A stretch of DNA of 64,000 bases. It comes from Nocardioides sp. AX2bis (GTDB lineage Bacteria; Actinomycetota; Actinomycetes; Propionibacteriales; Nocardioidaceae). Of the stretch, positions 24,915-33,089 are shown piece after piece. The notes below the pieces were generated by a model. It saw nothing but the letters and a program-made list of their open reading frames with translations, was not told where the DNA came from and did not search any database. Location of the stretch: assembly GCF_902506435.1 (NCBI RefSeq), contig NZ_LR733215.1:2053528-2117527 (forward strand). Direction: 5' to 3'. The position numbers and the translations under genes are program-made. Position 1 is the first letter of the stretch. Each line of letters begins with the position of its first letter.

Positions 24915-26377
24915 TTGAGGCCCTTCTCGGCGTCGCTGATGGCGGCGAACTCCTCCTCGGGAGCCCCCTGCCTGATGTGGTGGCGGGAGTAGAACCCGAA
25001 GTAGGCGATCGCGACGACGAAGACGCCCGCGGTCACCTGGATGACCTTCGGCTCGACGACGTAGCAGGCGACCACGGCGACGAGCGAGAGCACGAGGGCG
25101 ATGCCGGTGGTCACGATCCCGCCGGGGGTGCGGTAGGGCCGCTCGAGGTCGGGCTCCTTGAAGCGCAGCACGATGTGGCTGGCCATCATCAGGACGTAGG
25201 AGATCGTGGCGCCGAAGACGGCGACCAGGATCAGCAGGTCGCCCTGGTTCAGCACCGCCATCACGAAGCCGATGACCCCGGGCACGATCAGCGCGAGGTA
25301 CGGCGTCTTGCGGCTGCCCGTCTTCGAGAGCACGGTCGGCAGGTAGCCGGCCCGCGAGAGCGCGAAGGTCTGGCGCGAGTAGGCGTAGATGATCGAGAAG
25401 AAGCTGGCGACCAGGCCGAGCAGGCCGACGACGTTGACGAAGGTGCTCACCGCGGTCGACCCGTCGTACGCCGTCTCGAGGGTGTCGACGAGCGGGTTGC
25501 CGGACTTGGTGAGGCTCTCGGAACCGGCGGCGCCGGGGCCGACCACGAGGATCAGGGCGGCGAAGGCCGCCAGGATGAGCATCGCGGCGATGATCCCGCG
25601 CGGCATGGCCTTCGCCGGGTCCTTGGTCTCCTCGGCGGCCAGCGGGACGCCCTCGACGGCCAGGAAGAACCAGATCGCGTACGGCAGGGCCGCCCAGATC
25701 CCGAGCAGCCCGAACGGCAGGAACGACGACGACCCGGCGGCACCGGGGTCGGCGGGAATGTCGGTGAGGTTGGCCGGGTCGAACTGGAGCGCGGCGGCGA
25801 TGACGAAGACCAGCAGCGCGACGACCGCGATCGCGGTGATCACGAACATCAGCTTCAGCGCCTCGCCGACGCCGTAGATGTGCAGCCCGATGAAGACGGC
25901 GTAGAAGAGCGCGAAGACCAGCGGTCCGCTGAACCCGAACAGCGACTCGGTGTAGGCGCTGATGAAGTTCGCGATCGCGGCCGGCGCGATGGCGTACTCG
26001 ATCAGGATCGCGGTGCCGGTCAGGAACCCGCCCCACGGTCCGAGCGCGCGGCGGGCGAAGCCGTAGCCGCCGCCGGCGGTGGAGATCGTGGAGGAGAGCT
26101 CGGCCAGGCCGAGCACCATGCAGAAGTAGAGGGTGCCGATCACGATCGTTGCGACCAGCATGCCGCCCCAGCCGCCCTCGGCGAGCCCGAAGTTCCAACC
26201 GGCGAAGTCGCCCGAGATGACGTAGGCGACCCCGAGCCCGGCGAGCAGCACCCACCCGGCGGCGCCGCGCTGGAGCTGACGCTCCTCGAAGTACTCCGCG
26301 TCGCCCGCCCCGTCCCCGCTGCCGGCCCCGCTGCTGGTGCCGCTCCCGGCCCCCGTCGTCGCTCGTTGATCGGTCAT
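24911..26377 (-). CDS. APC family permease, ethanolamine-permease type
   Basis: The 488-residue product has about 12 membrane helices. Segments YVISGDFAGWNFGLAEGGWG near the start and IWFFLAVEGVPLAAEETKDP in the middle resemble those I know from bacterial ethanolamine permeases of the APC family. I chose ATG 26377, which has GGAG at a good distance, over GTG 26389. The N-terminus is Gly/Ser-rich. It is the first gene of an operon that continues with a gamma-glutamyl ligase, so it likely imports the amine that is then glutamylated. Confidence 0.88.
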   Translation of the reverse strand: MTDQRATTGAGSGTSSGAGSGDGAGDAEYFEERQLQRGAAGWVLLAGLGVAYVISGDFAGWNFGLAEGGWGGMLVATIVIGTLYFCMVLGLAELSSTISTAGGGYGFARRALGPWGGFLTGTAILIEYAIAPAAIANFISAYTESLFGFSGPLVFALFYAVFIGLHIYGVGEALKLMFVITAIAVVALLVFVIAAALQFDPANLTDIPADPGAAGSSSFLPFGLLGIWAALPYAIWFFLAVEGVPLAAEETKDPAKAMPRGIIAAMLILAAFAALILVVGPGAAGSESLTKSGNPLVDTLETAYDGSTAVSTFVNVVGLLGLVASFFSIIYAYSRQTFALSRAGYLPTVLSKTGSRKTPYLALIVPGVIGFVMAVLNQGDLLILVAVFGATISYVLMMASHIVLRFKEPDLERPYRTPGGIVTTGIALVLSLVAVVACYVVEPKVIQVTAGVFVVAIAYFGFYSRHHIRQGAPEEEFAAISDAEKGLK

Positions 26378-26432
26378 CGCTGTCTCCACCCAGACGGCGC
26401 CACGGGCGGGAGCCCGGCGCGGTGGACCGAAC

Positions 26433-27032
26433 CTAGTGACGCCGGGGGGCGCGGTAAAGGACCTTCGTCACGACCAGCGCGGCGACCAGGGAGCCCAGCG
26501 TGCCGAGCGCGAGGTCGCCGAGGGTGTCGGTGTAGGCGTCGGAGAGCTCGGTGCCGTGCCGGATGAAGGTGAACCACTCGCCGAGCTCCCACCCGACCGC
26601 GAGCAGTGCCCCGAGGCCGGTGAGCATCAGCGCCAGCGCCCACCGGGGGCGTACGGCCGGCCCGACCAGGAGGCCGAGCCCGGCCGTCAGGAGCATCCAG
26701 TTCACCAGGTGGTTGAGGTCGTCCCACCAGACCACGGCGTCGTAGAGGTCCAGGCTGTTGCCGGTCACGTCGACCAGGAACGGCGCCATGACCAGCGTGA
26801 AGGCGGCGTACGGCACGGTCCGACCGGCCTGCGGCCGGCGTCGCGCCTGCCACCACCAGGCGGCGGGGACCGCCAGCATCAGCAGCGGGTAGAGCAGCAG
26901 ACGGGCGCCGAAGGCCTTGCCCTCGAAGCGCTCGATGCCGGGCATCCACTGCGCCACGGCCAGCTGGGCGACGGTGAGCACGAGCACGAGGGGTGGCGCC
27001 CAGCGCAGCAGGGCGGGTCGGGTGGTGGCCAT
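26433..27032 (-). CDS. multi-pass membrane protein, unknown function
   Basis: The 199-residue product has about six membrane helices and conserved-looking polar spots within them: VDVTGNSLDLYD, WWDDLNHLVNWMLL and GWELGEWFTFIRHG. The Asp-Asp-x2-His and Trp-Glu patterns recall the DUF2238/YjdF group of membrane proteins, without known function. It sits 55 bases upstream of the permease gene and on the same strand, so it may share transcription with it. Confidence 0.65.
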   Translation of the reverse strand: MATTRPALLRWAPPLVLVLTVAQLAVAQWMPGIERFEGKAFGARLLLYPLLMLAVPAAWWWQARRRPQAGRTVPYAAFTLVMAPFLVDVTGNSLDLYDAVVWWDDLNHLVNWMLLTAGLGLLVGPAVRPRWALALMLTGLGALLAVGWELGEWFTFIRHGTELSDAYTDTLGDLALGTLGSLVAALVVTKVLYRAPRRH

Positions 27033-27059
27033 GGACCCATCGTGGCCGGGACGCGCCAC

Positions 27060-27089
27060 GGGCGCCTGAGCACAACGGCTCAGGCGCCC
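27060..27089 (-). terminator. 12-bp stem-loop after the PEBP gene
   Basis: The arms GGCGCCTGAGC (27061-27071) and GCTCAGGCGCC (27078-27088) are perfectly complementary, with one more pair outside and a six-base loop. It lies just beyond the minus-strand stop at 27111, where a terminator would be expected. There is no clear T-run. Confidence 0.6.
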
Positions 27090-27110
27090 GGGCAGGGGTC
27101 AGTGCAGGGG

Positions 27111-27641
27111 TCAGTGCTGGAAGGTGCCCTGCAGGATGGCTCGCGCGGCGGTGTTGAAGACCAGGTTGAACGACACGAACGTGGGGGAGGCGTCGGAGTC
27201 GACGCCGAGGCTCTCCTCGGTGACGGCGTGCACGACGAAGTAGTAGCGGTGGACCTGGTCGCCCTCGGGCGGGGCGGCCCCCACGAAGTCCTTGCTGCCC
27301 ATGTCGTTGCGGCACATGAAGGCGTTGCCGGGCAGGTCGGCCTCGCCGGACCCGATACCGGTCGGCAGCGAGGTGCAGTCGGCCGGCAGGTCGACCAGGA
27401 CCCAGTGCCAGAACCCGCTCGGGGTCGGGGCGTCGGGGTCGAAGCAGGTCACGGTGTAGCTCTTGGTGCCCTCGGGGGCGCCCTCCCACGACAGCTGTGG
27501 GGAGGTGTTGCCCAGGTGCGCGACGTGGGCGTCCGCGAGCGGCTGGCCGGGCTGGAGGTCCGTGCTGGTCACCGTGAAGGACGGGACGGCGGGCAGCAGC
27601 TCGTACGGGTCGGGGCTGACGGGGCGGTCGAGTGAGCTCAT
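27111..27641 (-). CDS. YbhB/YbcL family Raf kinase inhibitor-like (PEBP) protein
   Basis: The 176-residue product belongs to the phosphatidylethanolamine-binding protein family: [33 protein letters not shown], the [17 protein letters not shown] ligand-site motif and [10 protein letters not shown] are all present. Bacterial members are small soluble proteins of unclear role. Two copies of CAGGGGTCAGTG, 13 bases apart, overlap the stop region. It is divergent from the CysG-type gene. Confidence 0.9.
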   Translation of the reverse strand: MSSLDRPVSPDPYELLPAVPSFTVTSTDLQPGQPLADAHVAHLGNTSPQLSWEGAPEGTKSYTVTCFDPDAPTPSGFWHWVLVDLPADCTSLPTGIGSGEADLPGNAFMCRNDMGSKDFVGAAPPEGDQVHRYYFVVHAVTEESLGVDSDASPTFVSFNLVFNTAARAILQGTFQH

Positions 27642-27722
27642 GACTCGGAACCTAGCCAGGCGGTGGTGCCCGGTCACCACCCGCCGGGTGGCCGGTGGGT
27701 CGGTCCGCGAGAGAGTGGACCC

Positions 27723-28985
27723 ATGGCCCCCGGTGACGACCTCGAGACCGCCGACCGCGCCGCGCCCCCGCCGTACCCCGTGGGCCTGCGGCTGGCCGGC
27801 CGTCGCGTGGTCGTGGTCGGCGGCGGGCACGTCGCCCAGCGCCGCGTCCCCACCCTGATCGGCGCCGGTGCCGACGTCGTCGTGGTCGCGCCCGAGGTCA
27901 CGCCCGCCCTCGAGGGCCTCACCGCGGAGATCACCTGGGAGCCACGCCGGTTCGAGGCCTCCGACCTCGACGACACCTGGTACGCGATCGCGGCCACCGA
28001 CGACCCGGCCGTGAACGAGGAGGTCCTGGCCGCCGCCGACGAGCGACGGATCTTCTGCGTGCGCGCCGACGACGCCGCGACGGCCAGCGCCTGGACCCCG
28101 GCGGTGGGTCGGCACGGCGGTGTCACGGTGGCGGTGCTGGCCAACCGCGAGCCGCGGCTCTCGGCCCGGCTGCGCGACGAGATCATGGACGGCCTCCAGG
28201 ACGGGCGGCTGACCGCGCGGGCCGGCCTCGACACCTCCGCGGGGGTCGTCCTGGTCGGCGGCGGGCCGGGTGACCCGGAGCTGTCGACCGTTGCGGCGCG
28301 TCGCGCGCTGGCCACCGCCGACGTCGTCGTCGCGGACCGGCTGGCGCCCCGCGAGCTGCTCGACGAGCTGGCGCCCGAGGTGGAGCTGGTCGACGTCGCC
28401 AAGCTCCCCCGGGGCCGCTCGGCGAGCCAGGAGCAGATCAACGAGCTGATCGTCGCCCGGGCGCTCGAGGGCAAGCGCGTGGTGCGCTTCAAGGGCGGCG
28501 ACTCCTTCGTCTTCGGACGGGGCTACGAGGAGGTGCTGGCCTGCCAGGCGGCCGGGGTGCCGGTCTCGGTGGTCCCCGGGCTGACCTCGGCCCTGGCCGT
28601 GCCGGCGCGGGCAGGGATCCCGGTCACCCACCGCGGCGTGGCCCACGAGCTGGTCGTCGTCTCGGGGCACCTGCCGCCCGGGCACCCCGGCTCCCTGGTC
28701 GACTGGGCCGCGCTCGGCCGGCTGCGGGGCACCGTGGTGCTGCTGATGGCGGTGCAGAACGCCGGAGCGATCGCGGAGGCCCTGGTCGCGGGAGGCCGGC
28801 CGCCGGCCACACCGGTGGCGGTGCTCGTCGACGGGACGCTGCCGGGGGAGCGGGCGGTGCTGTCCACGCTCGAGGACCTGGACGCCGACCTGGTGACCCA
28901 GGACGTACGCCCGCCGGCGATCATCGTGGTCGGGGAGGTCGTGGCCGTCGCCCGGCCGGAGACCTACCCGCGTCCGCAGGACTGA
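27723..28985 (+). CDS. cobA: CysG-type fusion: siroheme synthase N-terminal domain + uroporphyrinogen-III C-methyltransferase
   Basis: The 420-residue product has two parts. Residues 20-180 resemble precorrin-2 dehydrogenase ([18 protein letters not shown], then [16 protein letters not shown]). Residues 185-410 are a SAM-dependent uroporphyrinogen-III methyltransferase ([61 protein letters not shown]). Together they convert uroporphyrinogen III to precorrin-2 and on to sirohydrochlorin, the branch point of siroheme and cobalamin. No sulfite or nitrite reductase is adjacent. The window encodes a cobalamin-dependent MetH, which would use such a pathway. Confidence 0.92.
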   Translation: MAPGDDLETADRAAPPPYPVGLRLAGRRVVVVGGGHVAQRRVPTLIGAGADVVVVAPEVTPALEGLTAEITWEPRRFEASDLDDTWYAIAATDDPAVNEEVLAAADERRIFCVRADDAATASAWTPAVGRHGGVTVAVLANREPRLSARLRDEIMDGLQDGRLTARAGLDTSAGVVLVGGGPGDPELSTVAARRALATADVVVADRLAPRELLDELAPEVELVDVAKLPRGRSASQEQINELIVARALEGKRVVRFKGGDSFVFGRGYEEVLACQAAGVPVSVVPGLTSALAVPARAGIPVTHRGVAHELVVVSGHLPPGHPGSLVDWAALGRLRGTVVLLMAVQNAGAIAEALVAGGRPPATPVAVLVDGTLPGERAVLSTLEDLDADLVTQDVRPPAIIVVGEVVAVARPETYPRPQD

Positions 28986-28989
28986 CCCG

Positions 28990-29808
28990 GTGGCCGAGCT
29001 GATCGAGGTCGACGACCCGGCCGACCCGCGCCTGGCCGACTACCGCGACCTGCGCGACGTCACGCTGCGTCGCCACCTCGAGGCCGAGCACGGGCTGTTC
29101 CTCGCCGAGGGCGAGAAGGTCGTACGGCGTGCCGCCGAGGCCGGCTTCGCGGCGCGGTCGTTCCTGATGGCGCCGCGGTGGCTCGAGGGGCTCGAGGACG
29201 TCCTGTCGGCGTCGCCCGCCCCCTGCTACGTGGTGTCGGAGTCGTTGGCCGAGGAGGTCTCCGGCTTCCACGTGCACCGTGGTGCCCTGGCCTCCTTCGA
29301 GCGGCGGGCCCTGCCCACGCTCGACGAGGTGCTCGTCGGCGCCCGCTCGGTGCTGGTGCTGGAGGACCTGGTCGACCACACCAACGTCGGGGCGGCCTTC
29401 CGCAGCGGTGCGGCCCTCGGCTTCGACGCCGTCCTGCTCTCGCCGCGCTGCGCGGACCCGCTCTACCGCCGGGCGGTGAAGGTGGCGATGGGGGCGGTCT
29501 TCGCGCTGCCGTGGACGCGGCTCGACGACTGGCACGACGCGCTCCCGACGCTGTCGGCGCGGGGCTTCACCACCGTCGCGCTGACGCTGGCCGACGACGC
29601 GGTGCCGGTGGAGGAGGCGGTGGCCGGGCTGGACCGGGTCGCGCTGGTGCTGGGCTCGGAGGGGCCGGGGTTGTCGGCGCGGTGGCAGGAGGCCGCGGAC
29701 CGGCGCGCGGTCATCCCGATGGCGGCCGGCATCGACTCGCTCAACGTGGCGGCCGCGGCCGCGGTGGCCTGCTACGTCACCGCGAGGCGGGCAGCAGCGG
29801 GATCGTGA
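28990..29808 (+). CDS. SpoU/TrmH family RNA 2'-O-methyltransferase
   Basis: The 272-residue product has an N-terminal RNA-binding part ([17 protein letters not shown]) and a C-terminal SPOUT methyltransferase domain with [36 protein letters not shown] and [18 protein letters not shown], the three SpoU motifs. It methylates ribose in rRNA or tRNA; the precise site is not evident. It starts at GTG four bases after the cobA stop. Its last 32 bases overlap the convergent LysM gene. Confidence 0.92.
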   Translation: MAELIEVDDPADPRLADYRDLRDVTLRRHLEAEHGLFLAEGEKVVRRAAEAGFAARSFLMAPRWLEGLEDVLSASPAPCYVVSESLAEEVSGFHVHRGALASFERRALPTLDEVLVGARSVLVLEDLVDHTNVGAAFRSGAALGFDAVLLSPRCADPLYRRAVKVAMGAVFALPWTRLDDWHDALPTLSARGFTTVALTLADDAVPVEEAVAGLDRVALVLGSEGPGLSARWQEAADRRAVIPMAAGIDSLNVAAAAAVACYVTARRAAAGS

Positions 29809-30277
29809 GCCGTTGGCCGACCTCGACGACGTCGGGGTCGGTGATCGCCGGGTTGGCCGCCACCACGTCCTCGACGGTGGCCGCGGTCAGGCCCGCCAGG
29901 CCGCGCAGCACCCCGGTGAGGGTCTCGCCCCGCTCGACCTCGTGCACGACGAACCCGGTCGACCGGGGGAAGCAGGTCACCGCGACCCGGTCGCCGTCCC
30001 GGTCGCCCGGACCGCCCCGGTCGGCGGTGACGCGCACGACCAGGCGCGTGCCGTCGGCCACCCGCTCGTCGAGGCGGACCTCGCCGGCGAAGTCGCCCGC
30101 GCCGACACCTCCGGCGCGGGAGGTGACGAAGGTGCGGGCGACCTCGTGGTCGCCGTCGCTGACGCGGACCTGGAGGGTCCCCTCGAACCCGCCGCCGACG
30201 CCCGCGACCGTGAAGGCCCGGCCGACGACGTCGTCGCGTGCGGGCTGGCGTACCTCGACCGTGTCGACCAGGGGCAT
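29777..30277 (-). CDS. Gmad2-like domain and LysM domain protein
   Basis: The 166-residue product starts MPLVDTVEVRQPARDDVVG and has an immunoglobulin-like region of the Gmad2 type (AFTVAGVGGGFEGTLQVRV, then EVRLDERVADGTRLVV) followed by a C-terminal LysM motif (HEVERGETLTGVLRGL ... [22 protein letters not shown]). LysM binds peptidoglycan, yet no signal peptide or membrane helix is visible, so its location is unclear. The order of domains is seen; the function is unknown. Confidence 0.75.
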   Translation of the reverse strand: MPLVDTVEVRQPARDDVVGRAFTVAGVGGGFEGTLQVRVSDGDHEVARTFVTSRAGGVGAGDFAGEVRLDERVADGTRLVVRVTADRGGPGDRDGDRVAVTCFPRSTGFVVHEVERGETLTGVLRGLAGLTAATVEDVVAANPAITDPDVVEVGQRLTIPLLPASR

Positions 30278-30432
30278 GCGGCCATGCTGGCGCACCCGGC
30301 GCCAAGGGGGAAGGGGTGCGCCGGGAAGAGCGCCGGGAAGACCTCCGGCGTGATGCTTCGAACACGTGATCGACGGAGCGCCTGCGGGCCGGTGTCGGTG
30401 GCAGCGCCTAGTGTCGGCCAGGTGATGACCCG

Positions 30433-30699
30433 ATGAGCAAGCTCGACGCCCAGCGCGCGCTGCGCGAGGCCCACTACGCACGCGGCGGCGCGACGCCCCC
30501 GCGTCCCGGTGCCACTCCGACCCAGAGCGCCAAGAAGACCGTCCGCACCCCCACGGAGCGACCGCCGGTCGCCCCCGAGAGCCCGAGCGCCGAAGGCGCC
30601 GAGGCGCCGAACGAGGCGCTCTGCGGGCACAAGGCCATCAGTGGCCGCACCTGCACGCGCGAGGCCGGCCACTCGGCCAAGAGCCACCGCTACGCCTGA
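30433..30699 (+). CDS. small protein with C-terminal Cys/His pattern, unknown
   Basis: The 88-residue product starts MSKLDAQRALREAHYARGG, has a disordered Pro/Thr-rich middle, and ends with ALCGHKAISGRTCTREAGHS followed by AKSHRYA. The Cys-x-His...Cys...His-x4-His spacing could bind zinc. I do not recognise a named family. It has ATG with no neighbour closer than 150 bases upstream. After it lies a repeat-rich intergenic stretch. Confidence 0.6.
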   Translation: MSKLDAQRALREAHYARGGATPPRPGATPTQSAKKTVRTPTERPPVAPESPSAEGAEAPNEALCGHKAISGRTCTREAGHSAKSHRYA

Positions 30700-30714
30700 C
30701 CCGGTTGGCGCGGC

Positions 30715-31013
30715 GAGTGGTCTCGTGACGCTCGCTGCGCTCGCTCCTCGACCTCCGGTGGCCGACGCTGGAGGCTGGGTGCGGGTCGTGTGACGCTCGC
30801 TGCGCTCGCTCCTCGACCTCCGGGTCCGACGCTCGCTCCTCGACCACCGGGGTGCGGCCGGCGGTCTCGTGACGCTCGCTGCGCTCGCTCCTCGACCTCC
30901 GGGTCCGACGCTCGCTCCTCGACCACCGGGGTGCGGCGGGCGGTCTCGTGACGCTCGCTGCGCTCGCTCCTCGACCTCCGGGGCCGACGCTCGCTTCTCG
31001 ACCTCCGGGGCCT
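30715..31013. repeat. cluster of GC-rich dispersed repeats
   Basis: About seven units built on CGCTCGCT[C/T]CTCGACC[T/A]CCGG fill the space between two converging genes. Four are preceded by GTGACGCTCGCTGCGCT, spaced about 67-78 bases apart. The same repeat recurs at 62210-62310. There is no ORF of note in this stretch. Such repeats are common between genes in Nocardioides-like genomes (from memory), and may serve as terminators or binding sites. Confidence 0.85.
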
Positions 31014-31020
31014 GCGGCTG

Positions 31021-31617
31021 CTACGGCTGGGTGACCGGCCAGTCGGGCGGGAACTCGGCGACGGCCTTGTCGTGCGCCTTCTGCAGCTTCTTGCGGGCCT
31101 TGGTCGGCAGCCGGTCGCCGAAGACCGTGCCCAGGGTGTGGTCGGTCTCGTGCTGCAGGCAGCGGGCCAGCAGGCCGTCGCCGCTGAAGACGACCTCGCC
31201 GCCGTCGATGCCCTGCCCGACGACCGTGGCGGTGTCGGGCCGCGCGCACTCGACGAACGCGCCCGGGAAGGACAGGCAGCCCTCGTCGTCGACGTCGAGG
31301 TTCCGGTCCTTGCCCTCGGGCAGCTCCAGGCGCGGGTTGCACACGACGCCGACCGTGCGCTCGCCCTCGTCGTCGGGGCAGTCGAAGACGAAGACCGCCT
31401 GGTCCACCCCGATCTGGCAGGCGGCCAGGCCGACGCCGTCGGCGGCGTACATCGTGGCCACCATGTCCGCGACCAGCGTGCGCAGCGCGTCGTCGAAGTC
31501 GTCGACCGCGGCCTGGCGCCGGTGCATGACCGGGGTGCCCCACCGGGTCATCGGACGCACGGTGCCGCCGTCGGGGAGGGGGCCGTGGGGCGCGTGGGGC
31601 TCGGTCTGCTCGGTCAC
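31021..31617 (-). CDS. def: peptide deformylase
   Basis: Peptide deformylase removes the formyl group from the N-terminal methionine of new proteins. The 198-residue product has the three motifs: GVGLAACQIGVDQ (motif 1, usually GxGLAAxQ), EGCLSFPG (motif 2 with the metal Cys) and QHETDHTLG (motif 3 with HExxH). Minor changes are Thr in HETDH and Phe in motif 2, both seen in actinobacterial second PDFs. It begins at GTG. Its stop codon is at the edge of the repeat cluster. Confidence 0.93.
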   Translation of the reverse strand: MTEQTEPHAPHGPLPDGGTVRPMTRWGTPVMHRRQAAVDDFDDALRTLVADMVATMYAADGVGLAACQIGVDQAVFVFDCPDDEGERTVGVVCNPRLELPEGKDRNLDVDDEGCLSFPGAFVECARPDTATVVGQGIDGGEVVFSGDGLLARCLQHETDHTLGTVFGDRLPTKARKKLQKAHDKAVAEFPPDWPVTQP

Positions 31618-31695
31618 GGGGACTGATCCTAGGCGCGCCTGCGGCGGCGCCGGCGCCGGTGTGACCCGAGGAACGTCGCTCGGTGTAGCACGGAG

Positions 31696-31716
31696 TGTAA
31701 CTAGGAGTTACATTAT
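31696..31716 (+). promoter_or_regulatory. palindromic operator and likely -10 of the acyl-CoA dehydrogenase operon
   Basis: TGTAAC (31696-31701) and GTTACA (31707-31712) form a perfect inverted repeat with a five-base spacer. CATTAT at 31711-31716 could be the -10 element, with transcription starting at or near the ATG at 31722. The region is strikingly AT-rich compared with its surroundings. A TetR- or GntR-type repressor bound here would block the promoter. Confidence 0.65.
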
Positions 31717-31721
31717 CTCCC

Positions 31722-33089
31722 ATGTCCCTCCTCAACGCGCTGCGGCCCGGTGGCCGCCACGGGGTGCCGACCTCGGAGTCGCGCGACCCCATCGGGCTCG
31801 TGGTGGCCGGTCTCAACCGGCTCGCCCAGAGCGACGTCCTGGACCGCGTCGGGCTGCGCAAGCAGGCCGAGCAGGCCGTCTTCACCGTCACCCGGACCGG
31901 GTTCCGGTCGGTCACCACGGCCAGCCGGACCTTCGCCCGCGCCGGGTCGGCCGGGCGCCCCGGCTCCCGGGTGCCGTCGTCGCCGCGGACCGGTGTCTTC
32001 GACCTGACCCCGACCGAGGACGAGCAGATGCTCGTCGACCTCGTCTCCGAGTACGCCGCCGAGGTGCTGCGACCGTCCGCCTCGGAGGCCGACGAGGCGT
32101 GCGAGGCGCCGGAGCCGGTCCTCAAGGCCGGTCTCGAGATCGGGCTGCCCGTGCTGGGCGTCCCGGAGGTGCTGGGGGGCATCTCCGAGGAGCGTTCGGC
32201 CATGGCCGGCGCCCTGGTCGCCGAGGCGCTCGCCCACGGGGACATGGGCCTGGCCGTGGCCGCCCTGGCCCCGGGCTCGGTCGCGACCGCGCTCGGCCTG
32301 TGGGGCACCGAGGCGCAGCAGCAGACGTACCTGCCGTCCTTCACCGACGGTGACGTCCCGGCCGCCGCCCTCGCGCTCACCGAGCCCACGGTGCTCTTCG
32401 ACGTGCTGTCGCCCGCCACCACGGCCGTGCGGCAGGCCGACGGCGGCTACCGCCTCGACGGCCTCAAGTCGGCCGTCGTCCGCGGCGCGCAGGCCGAGCT
32501 CTTCGTGGTCGGTGCCGAGCTCGACGGCTCCCCATGCCTGTTCCTCGTGGAGTCCTCGACGTCGGGGCTGACCATCGAGTCGGACCCCGCGATGGGCGTC
32601 CGCGCGGCGTCGCTGACCCGGCTGCACCTCGACGGCGTGACGGTCCCGGCCGAGGCCCTGCTCGGCGAGGCCGACGGCTCGACCTACACCGAGTGCGTGC
32701 GGCTGTCGCGGATCGCGTGGTGCGCGCTGGCGGTCGGCACTAGCCAGGCCGTGCTCGACTACGTCACGCCGTACGTCAAGGGCCGCGAGGCCTTCGGCGA
32801 GCCGATCGCCCACCGCCAGTCGGTGGCGTTCATGGTCGCCAACATCGCGATCGAGCTCCAGGCCATGCGCCTGCTCACCTACAAGGCCGCCGGCCACGTC
32901 GCCGCGGGCAAGGACGCCGCCCGGTCGACCGCGCTGGCCCGCAAGGCGTGCGCCGACAAGGGCATGCAGATCGGCCTCGACGGCGTCCAGCTGCTCGGTG
33001 GCCACGGCTTCGTCAAGGAGCACCCGGTGGAGCGGTGGTACCGCGACCTGCGGGCCGTCGGTGTCATGGAAGGAAGCGTGATGATCTAG
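31722..33089 (+). CDS. acyl-CoA dehydrogenase family protein (first of pair)
   Basis: The 455-residue product has an extra N-terminal segment of about 85 residues (helical, basic) before the usual acyl-CoA dehydrogenase fold, which starts near FDLTPTEDEQMLVDLVSEYA. Seen motifs are DMGLAVAALAPGSVATAL, YRLDGLKSAVVRGAQAEL and, near the end, YVKGREAFGEPIAHRQSVAF and DGVQLLGGHGFVKEHPVERW. It should oxidise an acyl-CoA using FAD. Its stop overlaps the next dehydrogenase start by one base (TAGTG). The ATG is directly behind the palindrome, so the message may be leaderless. Confidence 0.88.
   Translation: MSLLNALRPGGRHGVPTSESRDPIGLVVAGLNRLAQSDVLDRVGLRKQAEQAVFTVTRTGFRSVTTASRTFARAGSAGRPGSRVPSSPRTGVFDLTPTEDEQMLVDLVSEYAAEVLRPSASEADEACEAPEPVLKAGLEIGLPVLGVPEVLGGISEERSAMAGALVAEALAHGDMGLAVAALAPGSVATALGLWGTEAQQQTYLPSFTDGDVPAAALALTEPTVLFDVLSPATTAVRQADGGYRLDGLKSAVVRGAQAELFVVGAELDGSPCLFLVESSTSGLTIESDPAMGVRAASLTRLHLDGVTVPAEALLGEADGSTYTECVRLSRIAWCALAVGTSQAVLDYVTPYVKGREAFGEPIAHRQSVAFMVANIAIELQAMRLLTYKAAGHVAAGKDAARSTALARKACADKGMQIGLDGVQLLGGHGFVKEHPVERWYRDLRAVGVMEGSVMI

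Noticed and set aside
30715..31013. CRISPR array
   Set aside because: Units are not separated by unique spacers of constant length, and no cas gene is near; these are dispersed intergenic repeats.
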